Assembly: GCA_018993265.1 (NCBI GenBank)
Contig: JAGKSW010000010.1
Coordinates: forward strand, 1 to 64,000
Length of the DNA stretch: 64,000 bases
Direction of reading: 5' to 3'
Source: Nostoc sp. TH1S01
GTDB taxonomy: Bacteria > Cyanobacteriota > Cyanobacteriia > Cyanobacteriales > Nostocaceae
Under the pieces are notes generated by a model that did no database searches, was not told the origin of the DNA, and saw only the letters and a program-made list of their open reading frames with translations. The position numbers and the translations under genes were made by a program. Position 1 is the first letter of the stretch. Every line of letters begins with the position of its first letter. Of the stretch, positions 27,646-36,740 are shown piece after piece.

Positions 27646-29373
27646 TTAAAAATTGTAACCAACGCCGAGGAGTAATCCGACATCAGTCTGATCCAAAAAA
27701 GCAGCATTGACAGTACCATTAAGTGTAAAGCGATCGCCTAAAGGTACATCTACACCACCAGTTAACAACAATCCAACATCAGCATCATCACTAGTTTCGA
27801 TAGCGACACCAGCACCAACAAAGGGAGATACTGGGAAACGTTGCTCACCTGTTGGATTAACGGAACGAGGTAAAAAGTCAAAGGTTACAGGTACTAGAAC
27901 TACAGTGTCGTCACCAAAAACTGCGGAAGGACGTACAGAAATATAGTTAGTTAGCCCAACTTTAGTAATGACGGCAATATTTCCTTCGCTTAAAGCGGAG
28001 TCTCCACCCAAACCGATATTACCACCAACTCCAATATAGCTAGAACCACCACGCGTAGCTCTACCAGGATCAACCTCTGTAGTACTAGTTCCACTGGGAG
28101 TAGTTTGATTATTGTCTCCTGGTTGTTGGCTAACATTCAAATTAGGTGGAATCAAAACTTCGTTAATCACGTGAATCACACCATTACTAGCTTGAACGTT
28201 AGGTTGAATCACTCTTGCATCGTTGACAGCGATTTGATTATTAGCGCTATCTACCTTGATATTTACAGGTTCATCCTCAGCAGTTCTCAGTTGACCAGCT
28301 GTAAGTTGACTAGAAGTTAATGAGCCAGGAACCACATGATATCGGAGAATTTTCAACAATAGTTCTCTATTTTGCGGTTGTTGTAGTTGTTCTACAGTAC
28401 CAGCAGGTAAAGCCGCAAATGCTTGATCTGTAGGCGCAAACACTGTATAGGGGCCTGGTTGTTGTAAAGTATCAGCTAAACCTGCTGTCCGCAATAAAGT
28501 AGTTAAGGTACTAAAAGAATTATTAGATGCAGCGATGGAAACAATATCGTTACCAGTTTGAGTGCTGCCAGTTTGAGTATTAGCAGTATTACCTGCAACT
28601 ATATAGTTAGCAGCCGTAACATTACTCGCTAGAGGTTGCGCTTGCCCTTGTCTGACTAAGGCTTGATACAACAACCCGGCGGCTTCAGCACGAGTTAAAG
28701 GAACTTGGGGATTCAGTTGTTTAACATCTGGGTAGTTGACAACAATGTTAGCTTGAGTTGCCGCAGCTACATTGTTAACTGCATAGTCAGGAATTGTAGA
28801 AGCATCTGTGTAATATGTGTTGAGAATATCTGACGTGTTGCCGCCGCTAGTATTTAAATTTAAACCACTAGACAAAGCTGCGATCGCCTGAACTTTGGGA
28901 ATTTGTAAATTTGGGCGAAACACATTGCCAGGATATCCCGTCATAAACCCTGTTTCATAAGCTTCTTGAATTGCAGGAGCCGCCCAATAACTAGCAGGTA
29001 CATCTGCAAAGCCACCTGAACTGAGTTGCCGAACTGGATTTTGATTAAAAGCTTTTTGAACCATCGTCGCAAATTCGGCGCGAGTTACAGCTTGGTTGGG
29101 TCTAAATGAACCATCAGGAAATCCCGAAATCACATTTCTAGCTGCTAAGGCTTGAATAAATGGGGCTGCCCAGTAATCTGAACTCACATCAGAAAAATTA
29201 CTTGCAGCAGTTGGTGAAGGTGCAGTAGATGGCACGGGTGCAGTAGAAGGAGTGGGTGTAATAGATGGCTCTGTAGTTTGTGCCGAAACTACTATTGGGT
29301 TAAACGTCGCGGTTGCTACTCCTAAAACCAGCAAAATTGTATGTGCCAATGACCAACCAAATAAGCTACGCAT
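27646..29373 (-). CDS. SLH-fasciclin-outer-membrane-barrel protein
   Basis: This is a 575-residue exported protein. It has a signal peptide (about 1-31), then a Thr/Pro/Ser linker and three SLH-like repeats (about 58-110, 122-172, 185-240; FSDVSSDYWAAPFIQALAAR, GFPDGSFRPNQAVTRAEFA). A fasciclin/FAS1 domain follows at about 275-410 (LLRTAGLADTLQQPGPYTVF, VIHVINEVLIPP). The final 140 residues are glycine-rich beta-strands ending in YNF, typical of an outer-membrane barrel. SLH would bind peptidoglycan or its polysaccharide and FAS1 mediates adhesion. The combination with a barrel is unusual. Confidence 0.85.
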   Translation of the reverse strand: MRSLFGWSLAHTILLVLGVATATFNPIVVSAQTTEPSITPTPSTAPVPSTAPSPTAASNFSDVSSDYWAAPFIQALAARNVISGFPDGSFRPNQAVTRAEFATMVQKAFNQNPVRQLSSGGFADVPASYWAAPAIQEAYETGFMTGYPGNVFRPNLQIPKVQAIAALSSGLNLNTSGGNTSDILNTYYTDASTIPDYAVNNVAAATQANIVVNYPDVKQLNPQVPLTRAEAAGLLYQALVRQGQAQPLASNVTAANYIVAGNTANTQTGSTQTGNDIVSIAASNNSFSTLTTLLRTAGLADTLQQPGPYTVFAPTDQAFAALPAGTVEQLQQPQNRELLLKILRYHVVPGSLTSSQLTAGQLRTAEDEPVNIKVDSANNQIAVNDARVIQPNVQASNGVIHVINEVLIPPNLNVSQQPGDNNQTTPSGTSTTEVDPGRATRGGSSYIGVGGNIGLGGDSALSEGNIAVITKVGLTNYISVRPSAVFGDDTVVLVPVTFDFLPRSVNPTGEQRFPVSPFVGAGVAIETSDDADVGLLLTGGVDVPLGDRFTLNGTVNAAFLDQTDVGLLLGVGYNF

Positions 29374-29953
29374 GAAAATTTCCTCCAGAACACAGTAGAA
29401 ATATGAAAAATTTACATATTCCCAGACATGAGAATTTCACCCAATATGAAAAACCTGTGGTTTTTCATAGTAGGAAGCTCCTTTAAGTTCATGAGCTAAA
29501 ACGATACTTCTTTTAATTAATTCAGTAATCTTCCTGCTGCATGATATTTAGTAATATTAGAAGTAGCAAATCGCTACTATATCTATAGTTAATATTTCCA
29601 AAAATTCCTCACTTTCAACAACTAGCTAAAAGGTTACATTTTTTAAATAAATTCTCTTACTTTAGATAGTTGCCGATTTGTGAGAATTTGCTAAAAAATC
29701 CGCATAAACAGCAATTCATCTGCCATAATTAGATGATAATCACCATCATACTGCCAGCTTTTCAAGATGTAGTGCAGTGTGAAAAATGATTTTTGGGTTT
29801 GTTTTGCTCAATTTGAAAACAAGTAGAAAATCCAATTGATTAGGATACAAGCGCAAAAGTACTTACAAGTACTTTGCCAACAACAAAGTGCATCCCTATG
29901 TATTTTAGTCCCTATGATTTGGTGTAATAAACTCAGTCTTAAGGAGGGTAAAA
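29374..29953. other. 580-bp divergent promoter region with a perfect 10-bp hairpin
   Basis: This gap separates two divergent genes. ATGAAAAACC at 29446-29455 is the exact complement of GGTTTTTCAT at 29459-29468, with a TGT loop, 73 bp upstream of the SLH-gene start. GTAGC/GCTAC at 29565-29579 is a second small stem. The rest is AT-rich and empty of genes. A 96-codon frame at 29836-30126 overlaps the permease in another frame and looks spurious. Confidence 0.5.
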
Positions 29954-30727
29954 TTGCCCCCAAAACAAAATCTAGAGCAATTATGGATTGTACGTTGTGG
30001 CGCTGCTGTATTGTTGTTTGGTCAAGTGTTACTGCATCTACTCCAGGGAAAAGCTTACTATCGCAAAATTCTGGAACACATGGTGACAGCTGGGCCTGGT
30101 TCTATTTCACCAGTTCTGCTTGTTAGTGGTTTTGCTGGCATGATTTTTACGATTCAAACAGCCAGAGAATTAGTTCAATTTGGTGCTGTTAGTGCTGTGG
30201 GTGGCGCTTTTGCCTTAGCTTTTTGTCGAGAACTAGCGCCAATTTTGACAGCTAGTATTATTGCAGGACAAGTCGGCTCTGCTTTTGCTGCCGAATTAGG
30301 TGCAATGCGCGTCACCGAACAAATTGATGCGCTTTATATGCTTAGAACTGATCCGATAGATTATTTAGTACTCCCTAGAGTCATCGCCTGCTGTTTAATG
30401 ATGCCTTTAATGATGATTTTTGCTTTGATGATAGGCATCACTGGGGGCATATTTGCTGCATCACAGTTTTACCAGATTGTTCCAGAAGCATTTTTAGAGT
30501 CAGTCAGAGCTTTTTTAGAACCCACAGATTTAATGATTATTTTGTTAAAAGGATTAATTTTTGGGACTTTGGTTGCTGTTAATGGCTGTAGTTGGGGATT
30601 AACCACAAAAGGCGGTGCCAAGGAAGTAGGAGAATCAGCAACAACAGCAGTTGTTACGACTTGGGTATCAATTTTTATTATGGATTTTTTACTGACGGTG
30701 CTAATATCTGGACAGCCAAACTTTTAA
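29954..30727 (+). CDS. MlaE-family lipid ABC transporter permease
   Basis: This 257-residue integral membrane protein has the MlaE/YrbE pattern: SPVLLVSGFAGMIFTIQTARELVQFGA, then CRELAPILTASIIAGQVGSAFAAELGAM and ALYMLRTDPIDYLVLPRVIA. It moves lipids between membranes with an MCE protein and an ATPase. In cyanobacteria and plastids the homologue is the TGD1-like subunit. The start is TTG 29954, preceded by a near-perfect AAGGAGGG at 29941-29948. Partner genes (MCE, ATPase) are not adjacent. Confidence 0.9.
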   Translation: MPPKQNLEQLWIVRCGAAVLLFGQVLLHLLQGKAYYRKILEHMVTAGPGSISPVLLVSGFAGMIFTIQTARELVQFGAVSAVGGAFALAFCRELAPILTASIIAGQVGSAFAAELGAMRVTEQIDALYMLRTDPIDYLVLPRVIACCLMMPLMMIFALMIGITGGIFAASQFYQIVPEAFLESVRAFLEPTDLMIILLKGLIFGTLVAVNGCSWGLTTKGGAKEVGESATTAVVTTWVSIFIMDFLLTVLISGQPNF

Positions 30728-30882
30728 TTATTACTAACTTAATTTTTAAGTGTTATTTCGTAAATATTTTTAAATTTTTTATACATACTTTTTAAAGTAA
30801 AAAATTCTTGCCAAAATGACCTTTAGTTCAGACATCTCTAAAATTGATTGTTATATTGTATTAAATAACTATTTAGCTGATT

Positions 30883-31614
30883 ATGGGGAAAGCTGTGCGT
30901 GATGATTTACAGGGCTTAGAAATTAGTCAAAAGGAATTACAACAACTTACTAATTTGCCTGTCAAATATCAACTAGTTTTAATTACTAATCCTCTAAAAG
31001 AATTTAGTAAACAGCTTATATATAAAATGAAAGGCTCTGAAGGGGCTACCGTAGTTTTTATTAGCTTTTCTATATTTGTTTTTACCTATCTAATTGTTGA
31101 TATCATTATTAAGTTGTTTGCCAATTGGTTAACAATTCCATCCTGGATATTATTACTAGTAATGTGTTTTGTAGGTAGTGCTGGAATACAGTTATTTTTT
31201 TATTTATTATGGCGTAATTTTCGGAAAATATTAAAAGAGAATATGACCCATTCTCTCCAAATTCTCTTAAATGATGTTGACCGATATAATGCAGTTATTC
31301 AAGCAATAGATATTAATGACCAAATAGAAGCGGCCGGAAATCCTGAAGTTAGTATTCAAGAACGAGAAAAAGTAATTGCAGCATTACAACTTACCAGAGC
31401 CGATTTAGTACGTGCTTTGAAGACAGAAAGAATTTTGCGAGAAAATCAGAATTTTATTATTAATAATGCAGAGTTATTTGCCAATAATTTAGCAGCTTTG
31501 GCAACAATGCAAGTTACAGAAAAAGCTACTGAGCATGGCAAGTTGTTAAATGAAGCATTACAGATTGCTTTAGATGTGCAGTATGAAATGAAAAAGTTAC
31601 AAAGTCAAGGATGA
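30883..31614 (+). CDS. Two-helix membrane protein with coiled-coil C-terminus, unknown
   Basis: This is a 243-residue protein. The polar N-terminus (about 1-50) is followed by two membrane helices (about 53-80, 85-108). A long charged helical region to the end (EREKVIAALQLTRADLVRALKTERILRENQNF) suggests a coiled coil. No family is recognised. The codon usage is AT-rich. It follows the MlaE-like permease by 155 bp on the same strand, but co-function is only a guess. Confidence 0.7.
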   Translation: MGKAVRDDLQGLEISQKELQQLTNLPVKYQLVLITNPLKEFSKQLIYKMKGSEGATVVFISFSIFVFTYLIVDIIIKLFANWLTIPSWILLLVMCFVGSAGIQLFFYLLWRNFRKILKENMTHSLQILLNDVDRYNAVIQAIDINDQIEAAGNPEVSIQEREKVIAALQLTRADLVRALKTERILRENQNFIINNAELFANNLAALATMQVTEKATEHGKLLNEALQIALDVQYEMKKLQSQG

Positions 31615-31622
31615 ACGGGATA

Positions 31623-31757
31623 TATAGGAATCCGATTTGATTTCTGAATCTAATTGTGTGGTGCGCCAAGCGCAGCGCAAGCGCGATAGGCAGGGAGTAG
31701 GAAAGAAGCCTGACCTGGGTGTACTGATTTTTTCATAAATCAAATATGAGTCCTATA
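31623..31757. mobile_element. MITE-like element, copy C
   Basis: This is a 135-bp segment with 20-bp terminal inverted repeats (17 of 20 paired) identical in arm sequence to copy B. The interior shares GGGAGT, AAAGAAGCCT and GTGTACTGATTTTTT with copy A. It also carries a GC-rich palindromic insert (GCGCCAAGCGCAGCGCAAGCGC) at about 31662-31684, probably a second repeat nested inside. No coding sequence. Confidence 0.75.
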
Positions 31758-31856
31758 GCTATTGCGTAAGTTTTAATTACGTTGCATAAATGCTAAGACC
31801 GATACATATAGATTAAATGAAAAGTACAGATTAAATTTCCGTATTGGTAAAGCATC

Positions 31857-32288
31857 ATGAAAAACATAACCAAGTGGCTTTTGGGCTTGGCGATCGCTCC
31901 TGCTAGTGTATTATTAGTATCTAGTCACACTCAAGCTAGTCAAGTTGTAGGCGAGTGGTTCTTTGGTTTGTGGGATTGTAACATTGACGGTAGACCAGCC
32001 CGAATGGAATGGAAAGTAGTAGATGACCCTCAAACTAATTGCAATGGTAATGTTTGCTCTACTACTTCTGGTGTGCGTTTAGTTGGGCGGTTCAGTGATA
32101 ACGGTAGTGCGTGGGTTCCTTTAGCAAAACGTTTTTCTAGCAGCCGCAGACAAGATTTAGGTATTCGTTATTTAGGCGCAGAACAAGATAATTGGTATCT
32201 GAAATACAACAGTCAGACTCGACGCGCAGAGGGTTGGACAACCTGGCGGGGAAATCGCTATCCACTACAATGTCGTAAACGCAGATAA
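31857..32288 (+). CDS. Secreted DUF6006-like protein
   Basis: This 143-residue protein has a clear signal peptide (KWLLGLAIAPASVLLVSSHTQA, cleavage near residue 28). The mature part starts SQVVGEWFFGLWDCNIDGRP and contains WKVVDDPQTNCNGNVCSTTS and a C-terminal GWTTWRGNRYPLQCRKR. Four cysteines could form two disulfides. The pattern matches my memory of DUF6006 from Nostoc; the function is unknown. Expected location is periplasm or outside the cell. Confidence 0.75.
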   Translation: MKNITKWLLGLAIAPASVLLVSSHTQASQVVGEWFFGLWDCNIDGRPARMEWKVVDDPQTNCNGNVCSTTSGVRLVGRFSDNGSAWVPLAKRFSSSRRQDLGIRYLGAEQDNWYLKYNSQTRRAEGWTTWRGNRYPLQCRKRR

Positions 32289-32333
32289 GTGGTAGTAACC
32301 AAACATTTGCTGTTCAAAGAATAAAAGTTTGAG

Positions 32334-32542
32334 TTCTGAAGGCGAAGTTTCAACCTTTTTACTCGAACGTTGAGGTTCAGAGGCTAAACGTTGAGCCTTT
32401 TTGCTCGAACGTTGAAGTTCAAAGGGCGAAAGTTGAGCCTTTTTACTTGAACATTGAGGTTCAGAAGGTGAACGTTGAGCCTTTTTGCTCGAACGTTGAA
32501 GTTCAAAGGGTGAACGTTGAACCTTTTTGCTTGAACGTTGAG
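32334..32542. repeat. Five tandem 41/42-bp repeats
   Basis: Units begin at 32334, 32375, 32417, 32459 and 32501. The first is 41 bp and the others 42 bp. Each starts GTTCARA and contains GAACGTTGA and CCTTTTTGCTYGAACGTTGA. Units 2 and 4 are alike, and units 3 and 5 are alike, giving an 84-bp higher-order period. The unit is rich in the palindrome AACGTT. A 91-codon frame across it looks spurious. This is not a CRISPR array because there are no unique spacers. Confidence 0.85.
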
Positions 32543-32780
32543 CATTTGAGGTGGATGTATCAGAAAATTTTCTGCGTTGGATGTTGTAAGATGTGTGATT
32601 TTCTCACGCAGAGGCGCAAAGACGCGGTGAAGAATAAGGGTATTTTTGAATTTTTTGACAATTGCTTTGCGAAAATTGCCGAGTCCGGCATGATTGACTT
32701 AACAGTAATCAGTGAAAAGTGAACAGTAATCAGGAATATATTTTGAATTCCCTCACTTCTAAGCGGGGAAGGGGAGACAT

Positions 32781-32894
32781 GAGGCTTTACGGGCTGCACA
32801 GTTAGATTTGTTGAATAGTCAAGAGTATAGCGAACCGCAATTTTGGGCGGCGTTTGTTCCTTCTGGTAATTGGACTCCTTTGAGTGGGAAATAG
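32781..32894 (+). pseudogene. C-terminal scrap of a CHAT-domain gene
   Basis: Thirty-seven codons in one frame, EALRAAQLDLLNSQEYSEPQ followed by FWAAFVPSGNWTPL and a stop, resemble the extreme C-terminus of cyanobacterial CHAT (caspase-like) TPR proteins. There is a stop codon (TAA, 32760-32762) shortly upstream in the same frame and no start. The rest of the gene is missing, so this is a remnant left by deletion or recombination. Confidence 0.55.
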
Positions 32895-32901
32895 AAGATT
32901 T

Positions 32902-32934
32902 AGATCCCCGACTTTTTTGAAAAGTCGGGGATCT
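32902..32934. repeat. 33-bp GATCCCCGACTT hairpin, copy 2
   Basis: AGATCCCCGACTTTT pairs with AAAAGTCGGGGATCT in a near-perfect hairpin, followed by GGTTTTTTG. The arms match those of copy 1 at 9769-9801, while the loop differs. It follows the CHAT scrap directly and could be its old terminator. Confidence 0.75.
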
Positions 32935-33019
32935 GGTTTTTTGAACGATCGCCTAAAATTAGTAAGTCTTAACCAACAAAAAGCGATCGCATTCATTAAA
33001 CCATCCAACTAGATTTGAT

Positions 33020-33532
33020 ATGCCAATCGAATATCCAGAATATTGGACACATCGTCAATGGATGAGTCGGGCTTTAGAAATCGCCCAAGCCGCAGGAGAG
33101 GCGGGTGAAATTCCAGTTGGCGCTGTCATCGTCGATAGTCAAGGAAATTTGATTGCTGAAGGTGAAAATCGCAAAGAACGGGACAAAGATCCCACAGCCC
33201 ACGCGGAAATTGTAGCGATTAAAGCAGCGTCGCAAATTTTACATAGCTGGCGACTGCATGAATGTACTTTATATGTAACTTTAGAACCTTGTCCGATGTG
33301 TGCAGGGGCAATTATTCAATCCCGTTTGGGAATACTTGTATATGGAGTGGACGATACTAAAACTGGCGCAATTCGGACTGTACTCAATATTCCCGATAGT
33401 GCTGCTTCTAATCATCGTCTGCAAGTCCTGGGAGGTATTCTAGAATCAGCTTGTCGCCAGCATTTGCAAGCTTGGTTTGCCACTCGCAGACTTCAACAAA
33501 AAACTACAGACAGCAAGAAAACTGTCCAATAG
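33020..33532 (+). CDS. tadA: tRNA-specific adenosine deaminase TadA
   Basis: TadA deaminates A34 to inosine in tRNA-Arg(ACG). The zinc-binding and catalytic residues are visible: His61 and Glu63 (TAHAEIVAIKAA), Cys91 and Cys94 (PCPMCAGAI). The 170-residue length is normal, with a short extra C-terminal tail (QQKTTDSKKTVQ). The next gene, plsC-like, is on the same strand 85 bp on. Confidence 0.95.
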   Translation: MPIEYPEYWTHRQWMSRALEIAQAAGEAGEIPVGAVIVDSQGNLIAEGENRKERDKDPTAHAEIVAIKAASQILHSWRLHECTLYVTLEPCPMCAGAIIQSRLGILVYGVDDTKTGAIRTVLNIPDSAASNHRLQVLGGILESACRQHLQAWFATRRLQQKTTDSKKTVQ

Positions 33533-33617
33533 CAACTACACAATATATAAAAGAGAATTTACGGTTTAATTAATCACTATTTAATAACCTTCCACTGGGT
33601 AATTCGCAGCTACCGAC

Positions 33618-34388
33618 ATGATAAAACTTGACTTTTCCAAAAATACGTACGAGCTAAAGCCAATACCAAAGAAACCAGTAAATCACCAGGTGGCTGATGC
33701 AACCTCACAAGTTTCTCCTGTGTTAGGGCCGATGGCGTATCATTTGGGACGGCATCTGCTTTTACCTTTGTTCTTCGGCAGAATCACCATTACAGGACAA
33801 CACAATATTCCCACAACAGGCCCGATTATCTTAGCACCTACCCACCGATCGCGTTGGGATGCCTTAATTGTCCCTTATGCTACTTCCCTGATTACTGGCG
33901 CAGATTTGCGCTTTATGGTGACTATTAGTGAATGCCAAGGTTTACAAGGCTGGTTTGTGCGTCGTTTAGGTGGATTCCCCGTAGATCCCACACATCCCAC
34001 AATTTCCACCTTACGTCATGGTGTTACTTTGCTGGAGCAACGAAAAACCTTGGTCATCTTTCCCGAAGGCGGCATTTTCCGCGATGGCAAGGTTCATGGT
34101 TTAAAATCTGGAATTGCCCGCTTGTCTTTGAGTGCCGAAATGAATCACCCAGGACTAGGGGTAAAAATTGTCCCCATGAGTATCAATTACAGCGAACCCT
34201 ATCCTAACTGGGGGACAGATGTGCATATTAACATTGGCAACCCTCTTAATGTTGCAGAATATACTAATGGTTCAGTTAAACAAAATGCAAAACGCCTGAC
34301 AGATGAGTTAGCCAAGGCGTTGCAAAACTTAAATCATCAAGAAGCAGAAGTGACCGATGGGCAATGGTCAATGGTCAATGGTCAATAA
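33618..34388 (+). CDS. 1-acyl-sn-glycerol-3-phosphate acyltransferase (PlsC family)
   Basis: This is a 256-residue acyltransferase that adds the second acyl chain in phosphatidate synthesis or a related step. The catalytic HX4D motif is HRSRWD near residue 76, and the substrate-binding FPEGGIFRDG is near residue 152. A third conserved block, KIVPMSINYSEPYP, follows. The final residues (TDGQWSMVNGQ) are encoded by a GGTCAATGGTCAATG repeat, so the C-terminus has been extended by repeat DNA. Confidence 0.9.
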   Translation: MIKLDFSKNTYELKPIPKKPVNHQVADATSQVSPVLGPMAYHLGRHLLLPLFFGRITITGQHNIPTTGPIILAPTHRSRWDALIVPYATSLITGADLRFMVTISECQGLQGWFVRRLGGFPVDPTHPTISTLRHGVTLLEQRKTLVIFPEGGIFRDGKVHGLKSGIARLSLSAEMNHPGLGVKIVPMSINYSEPYPNWGTDVHINIGNPLNVAEYTNGSVKQNAKRLTDELAKALQNLNHQEAEVTDGQWSMVNGQ

Positions 34389-34465
34389 TTAACAGGGAAC
34401 AGGGAACAGGGAATAGTTTAGAGGGTTTCATTTATTTCTATTTCCATATTTTCTTTGTCCTTCAT

Positions 34466-36568
34466 TTAATTACCAATGACTAATTCCCAACTGTTTAATC
34501 TGCCGATATCTTGCGGTGCAGCATCGATGAGCCATAATTGCCAGCGTCCTTGACCAGATATAGATAGCAACTGCTTGAGGGCTGGATGCGATCGCACATT
34601 ATAAGTTGTCTGCAAATTTGTCCGTCTGCCTAAAGTCCGGTTTTGTAACAAAACTGACTGATTATTCGGTGCTATTAAGTAAATTTCTACATCGCCTAAA
34701 AACTCGTGAGAGACATTCACGCTCACTTGAATATCTCTAACTAAAATAGCTTCGTTAATGGCGATCGCACTTTTTACACCTTGGCGATCGTTATCTGGAA
34801 TGCCTACGGAGTTGGTATTACTCAGCCGCAACTGTTGACTAACAGGTGATGGGCCTTCTCGCATTTGCTTCGCGGCTTGGACGGCTTTAGCGGCGTTGAC
34901 TTTGCCATAGCCAAACCATTGGGAATGACCATTACCATCGTAAGTCCCGCCCTTTAAACCTAATTGCGGGTCGGAATTCGGGTCAACTATCTTATCGGCA
35001 GTTTCTTGTAAGATGCGTTTAACTTGTTGAGCAGTTAAATCGGGATTCGCTGATAAAACTAAAGCTGCTACCCCAGCCACCACAGGTGTAGCACTGGAAG
35101 TCCCACCAAAATTACTAGTAAAATTGCCTTTGTCGTAACCTGCGGCTCCTAATTGGTCAGTGGTGAATACACCTAAACCGCTAAGATAAGTAGCGATCGT
35201 AGGTTGGGTATACACATAACCTTTTTCGGGAAATGACATTCCTGGTGGCGCATTATTACTAGGCGCACATACAGCAATACTATCTCCCCAATTACTGTAA
35301 GCCGCTTTCTTATTCAAACTAGTGGAAGCCGCAACAGCCATCACATCAGGATGTACTGCAAAACCACTGAGCCATTCAGTTTTACCTTGTAAAGTTTTAT
35401 CAGGCCAATTTTGTTCAATAACACTACCATTAATTGGACGGTTGGCATTGCCCGCAGCAAAACAAATTACACATCCTTTTCCTTTCCTTCCTTTGGTAGC
35501 TGCACGGGTAATCGCTGCCCGTTGACGCAAGGATAAGGGAAAATACACAGCCGAAGCTCCCCAACTGCAAGAAATTACACTTGCACCTTTATCAATTGCC
35601 CAATTAAAGATTTGCTCAACAGATTCATCATCTAAATAGCCAGTGGTACGGATAGGCATAAAAGCACAACCAGGCGCCACCCCCACAATACCCGAACCAT
35701 TTTCTTCGGCAATAGCTACCCCTGCACAAGCCGTCCCGTGACTGGTTTCCTTAGCATCTGGTAAAGGTAAAAAATCATTTTGTCTTAAATCTCTAGGAGC
35801 AACAACTTTCCCTGAACCTTGAAAGTCAGGGTGATTCAAATCAAAAGAATCATCCACCACAGCCACAACTACAGAACGCACACCGCGAGTAATATCCCAA
35901 GCTTTTTCGACTGAGATATGGGAACCTAAGACTAATTCCTCACCGCCACTATGGTTTAAGTACCACTGTTGGACATAAAGCGGATCACGGGGCTTGTAAT
36001 GTGTCTCGCTGTTAATAATAATGTTAGGTTCAGCAGCTAAAACTTCTTTGAGTCCTTGCAGCTGATTCGTAATTTTAATCGGGTTTTCTGTAGCTTGTTT
36101 ACTAACTAAAAATACGAAAGTGTTAGGGATACCAAGAACAGGTTTATCTTGAATTAAGCTGTATGTGCTGGCTATAGCATTAATTCTAGGGGCTTCGATC
36201 TCTTCTAAAAATTGAATAGTAATTTGGTCGCCCAAGTAAACAAAAGTGCCAGGATTATTTTTAATAGTGTAAACATGACTGGCAAAGGCTACATTTTCCG
36301 CCGCGCGTGCTTGAGCCATAGCCGTATCTAACTGGGCGGGTGCAACCTGGAATAATTCTAGTTGTGCTTGCGGAATACTCCGCTGCCAAATACCCCAAGT
36401 TACCTGAGATAATTGTTGAGGTGTAAAATCGGTAGCTGGGCGGATGGTGAAACGGTCTGTTGCTTTTTCTAACACTAATTCTTCACCACCGCGTTGCAGA
36501 ACAACTCCCAAATTGCTTGCTGGTACACCTGTGGTTGGAAGATCAGAGGAATTGATGCGATCGCTCAT
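34466..36568 (-). CDS. Subtilisin-like serine protease (S8) with C-terminal P-domain
   Basis: This is a 700-residue protein. The catalytic triad is Asp239 (VAVVDDSFD), His277 (TSHGTACAG) and Ser491 (GGTSSATP), with oxyanion Asn374 (AAGN). Residues about 600-698 form a proprotein-convertase P-domain (VNVSHEFLGDVEIYLIAPNN, GRWQLWLIDAA, LNSWELVIG). The 230-residue N-terminal region lacks a signal peptide and may be a propeptide. The layout recalls the calcium-dependent protease PrcA of Anabaena, but I cannot confirm orthology. Confidence 0.9.
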   Translation of the reverse strand: MSDRINSSDLPTTGVPASNLGVVLQRGGEELVLEKATDRFTIRPATDFTPQQLSQVTWGIWQRSIPQAQLELFQVAPAQLDTAMAQARAAENVAFASHVYTIKNNPGTFVYLGDQITIQFLEEIEAPRINAIASTYSLIQDKPVLGIPNTFVFLVSKQATENPIKITNQLQGLKEVLAAEPNIIINSETHYKPRDPLYVQQWYLNHSGGEELVLGSHISVEKAWDITRGVRSVVVAVVDDSFDLNHPDFQGSGKVVAPRDLRQNDFLPLPDAKETSHGTACAGVAIAEENGSGIVGVAPGCAFMPIRTTGYLDDESVEQIFNWAIDKGASVISCSWGASAVYFPLSLRQRAAITRAATKGRKGKGCVICFAAGNANRPINGSVIEQNWPDKTLQGKTEWLSGFAVHPDVMAVAASTSLNKKAAYSNWGDSIAVCAPSNNAPPGMSFPEKGYVYTQPTIATYLSGLGVFTTDQLGAAGYDKGNFTSNFGGTSSATPVVAGVAALVLSANPDLTAQQVKRILQETADKIVDPNSDPQLGLKGGTYDGNGHSQWFGYGKVNAAKAVQAAKQMREGPSPVSQQLRLSNTNSVGIPDNDRQGVKSAIAINEAILVRDIQVSVNVSHEFLGDVEIYLIAPNNQSVLLQNRTLGRRTNLQTTYNVRSHPALKQLLSISGQGRWQLWLIDAAPQDIGRLNSWELVIGN

Positions 36569-36740
36569 AATGGACGATGGTAATTAGTATACAGAGGCAC
36601 TGGGAACTCGATTAAACCGATTTTCAGTCTAAAACAAAGAAACCTAGTATATAGCTGTGTTTTGTTTAAAACGAAAACAAAGTTAAGATACCCAAAGTTT
36701 CCCTTAGTATTTGTATATATTTGTCACACCCATTTGATCC

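Noticed and set aside
29836-30126. 96-codon frame upstream of and overlapping the MlaE-like gene
   Set aside because: Cys/Trp/Ser-rich composition without a family. The overlapping permease frame has a strong ribosome site and clear motifs.
32334-32542. CRISPR array
   Set aside because: The repeats are contiguous with no unique spacers, and no cas genes are present.
32447-32722. 91-codon frame across the 42-bp tandem repeats
   Set aside because: Its first half simply translates the repeat (NVEVQ...NVEPF) and the rest crosses an unrelated CACGCAGAGGCGC repeat.
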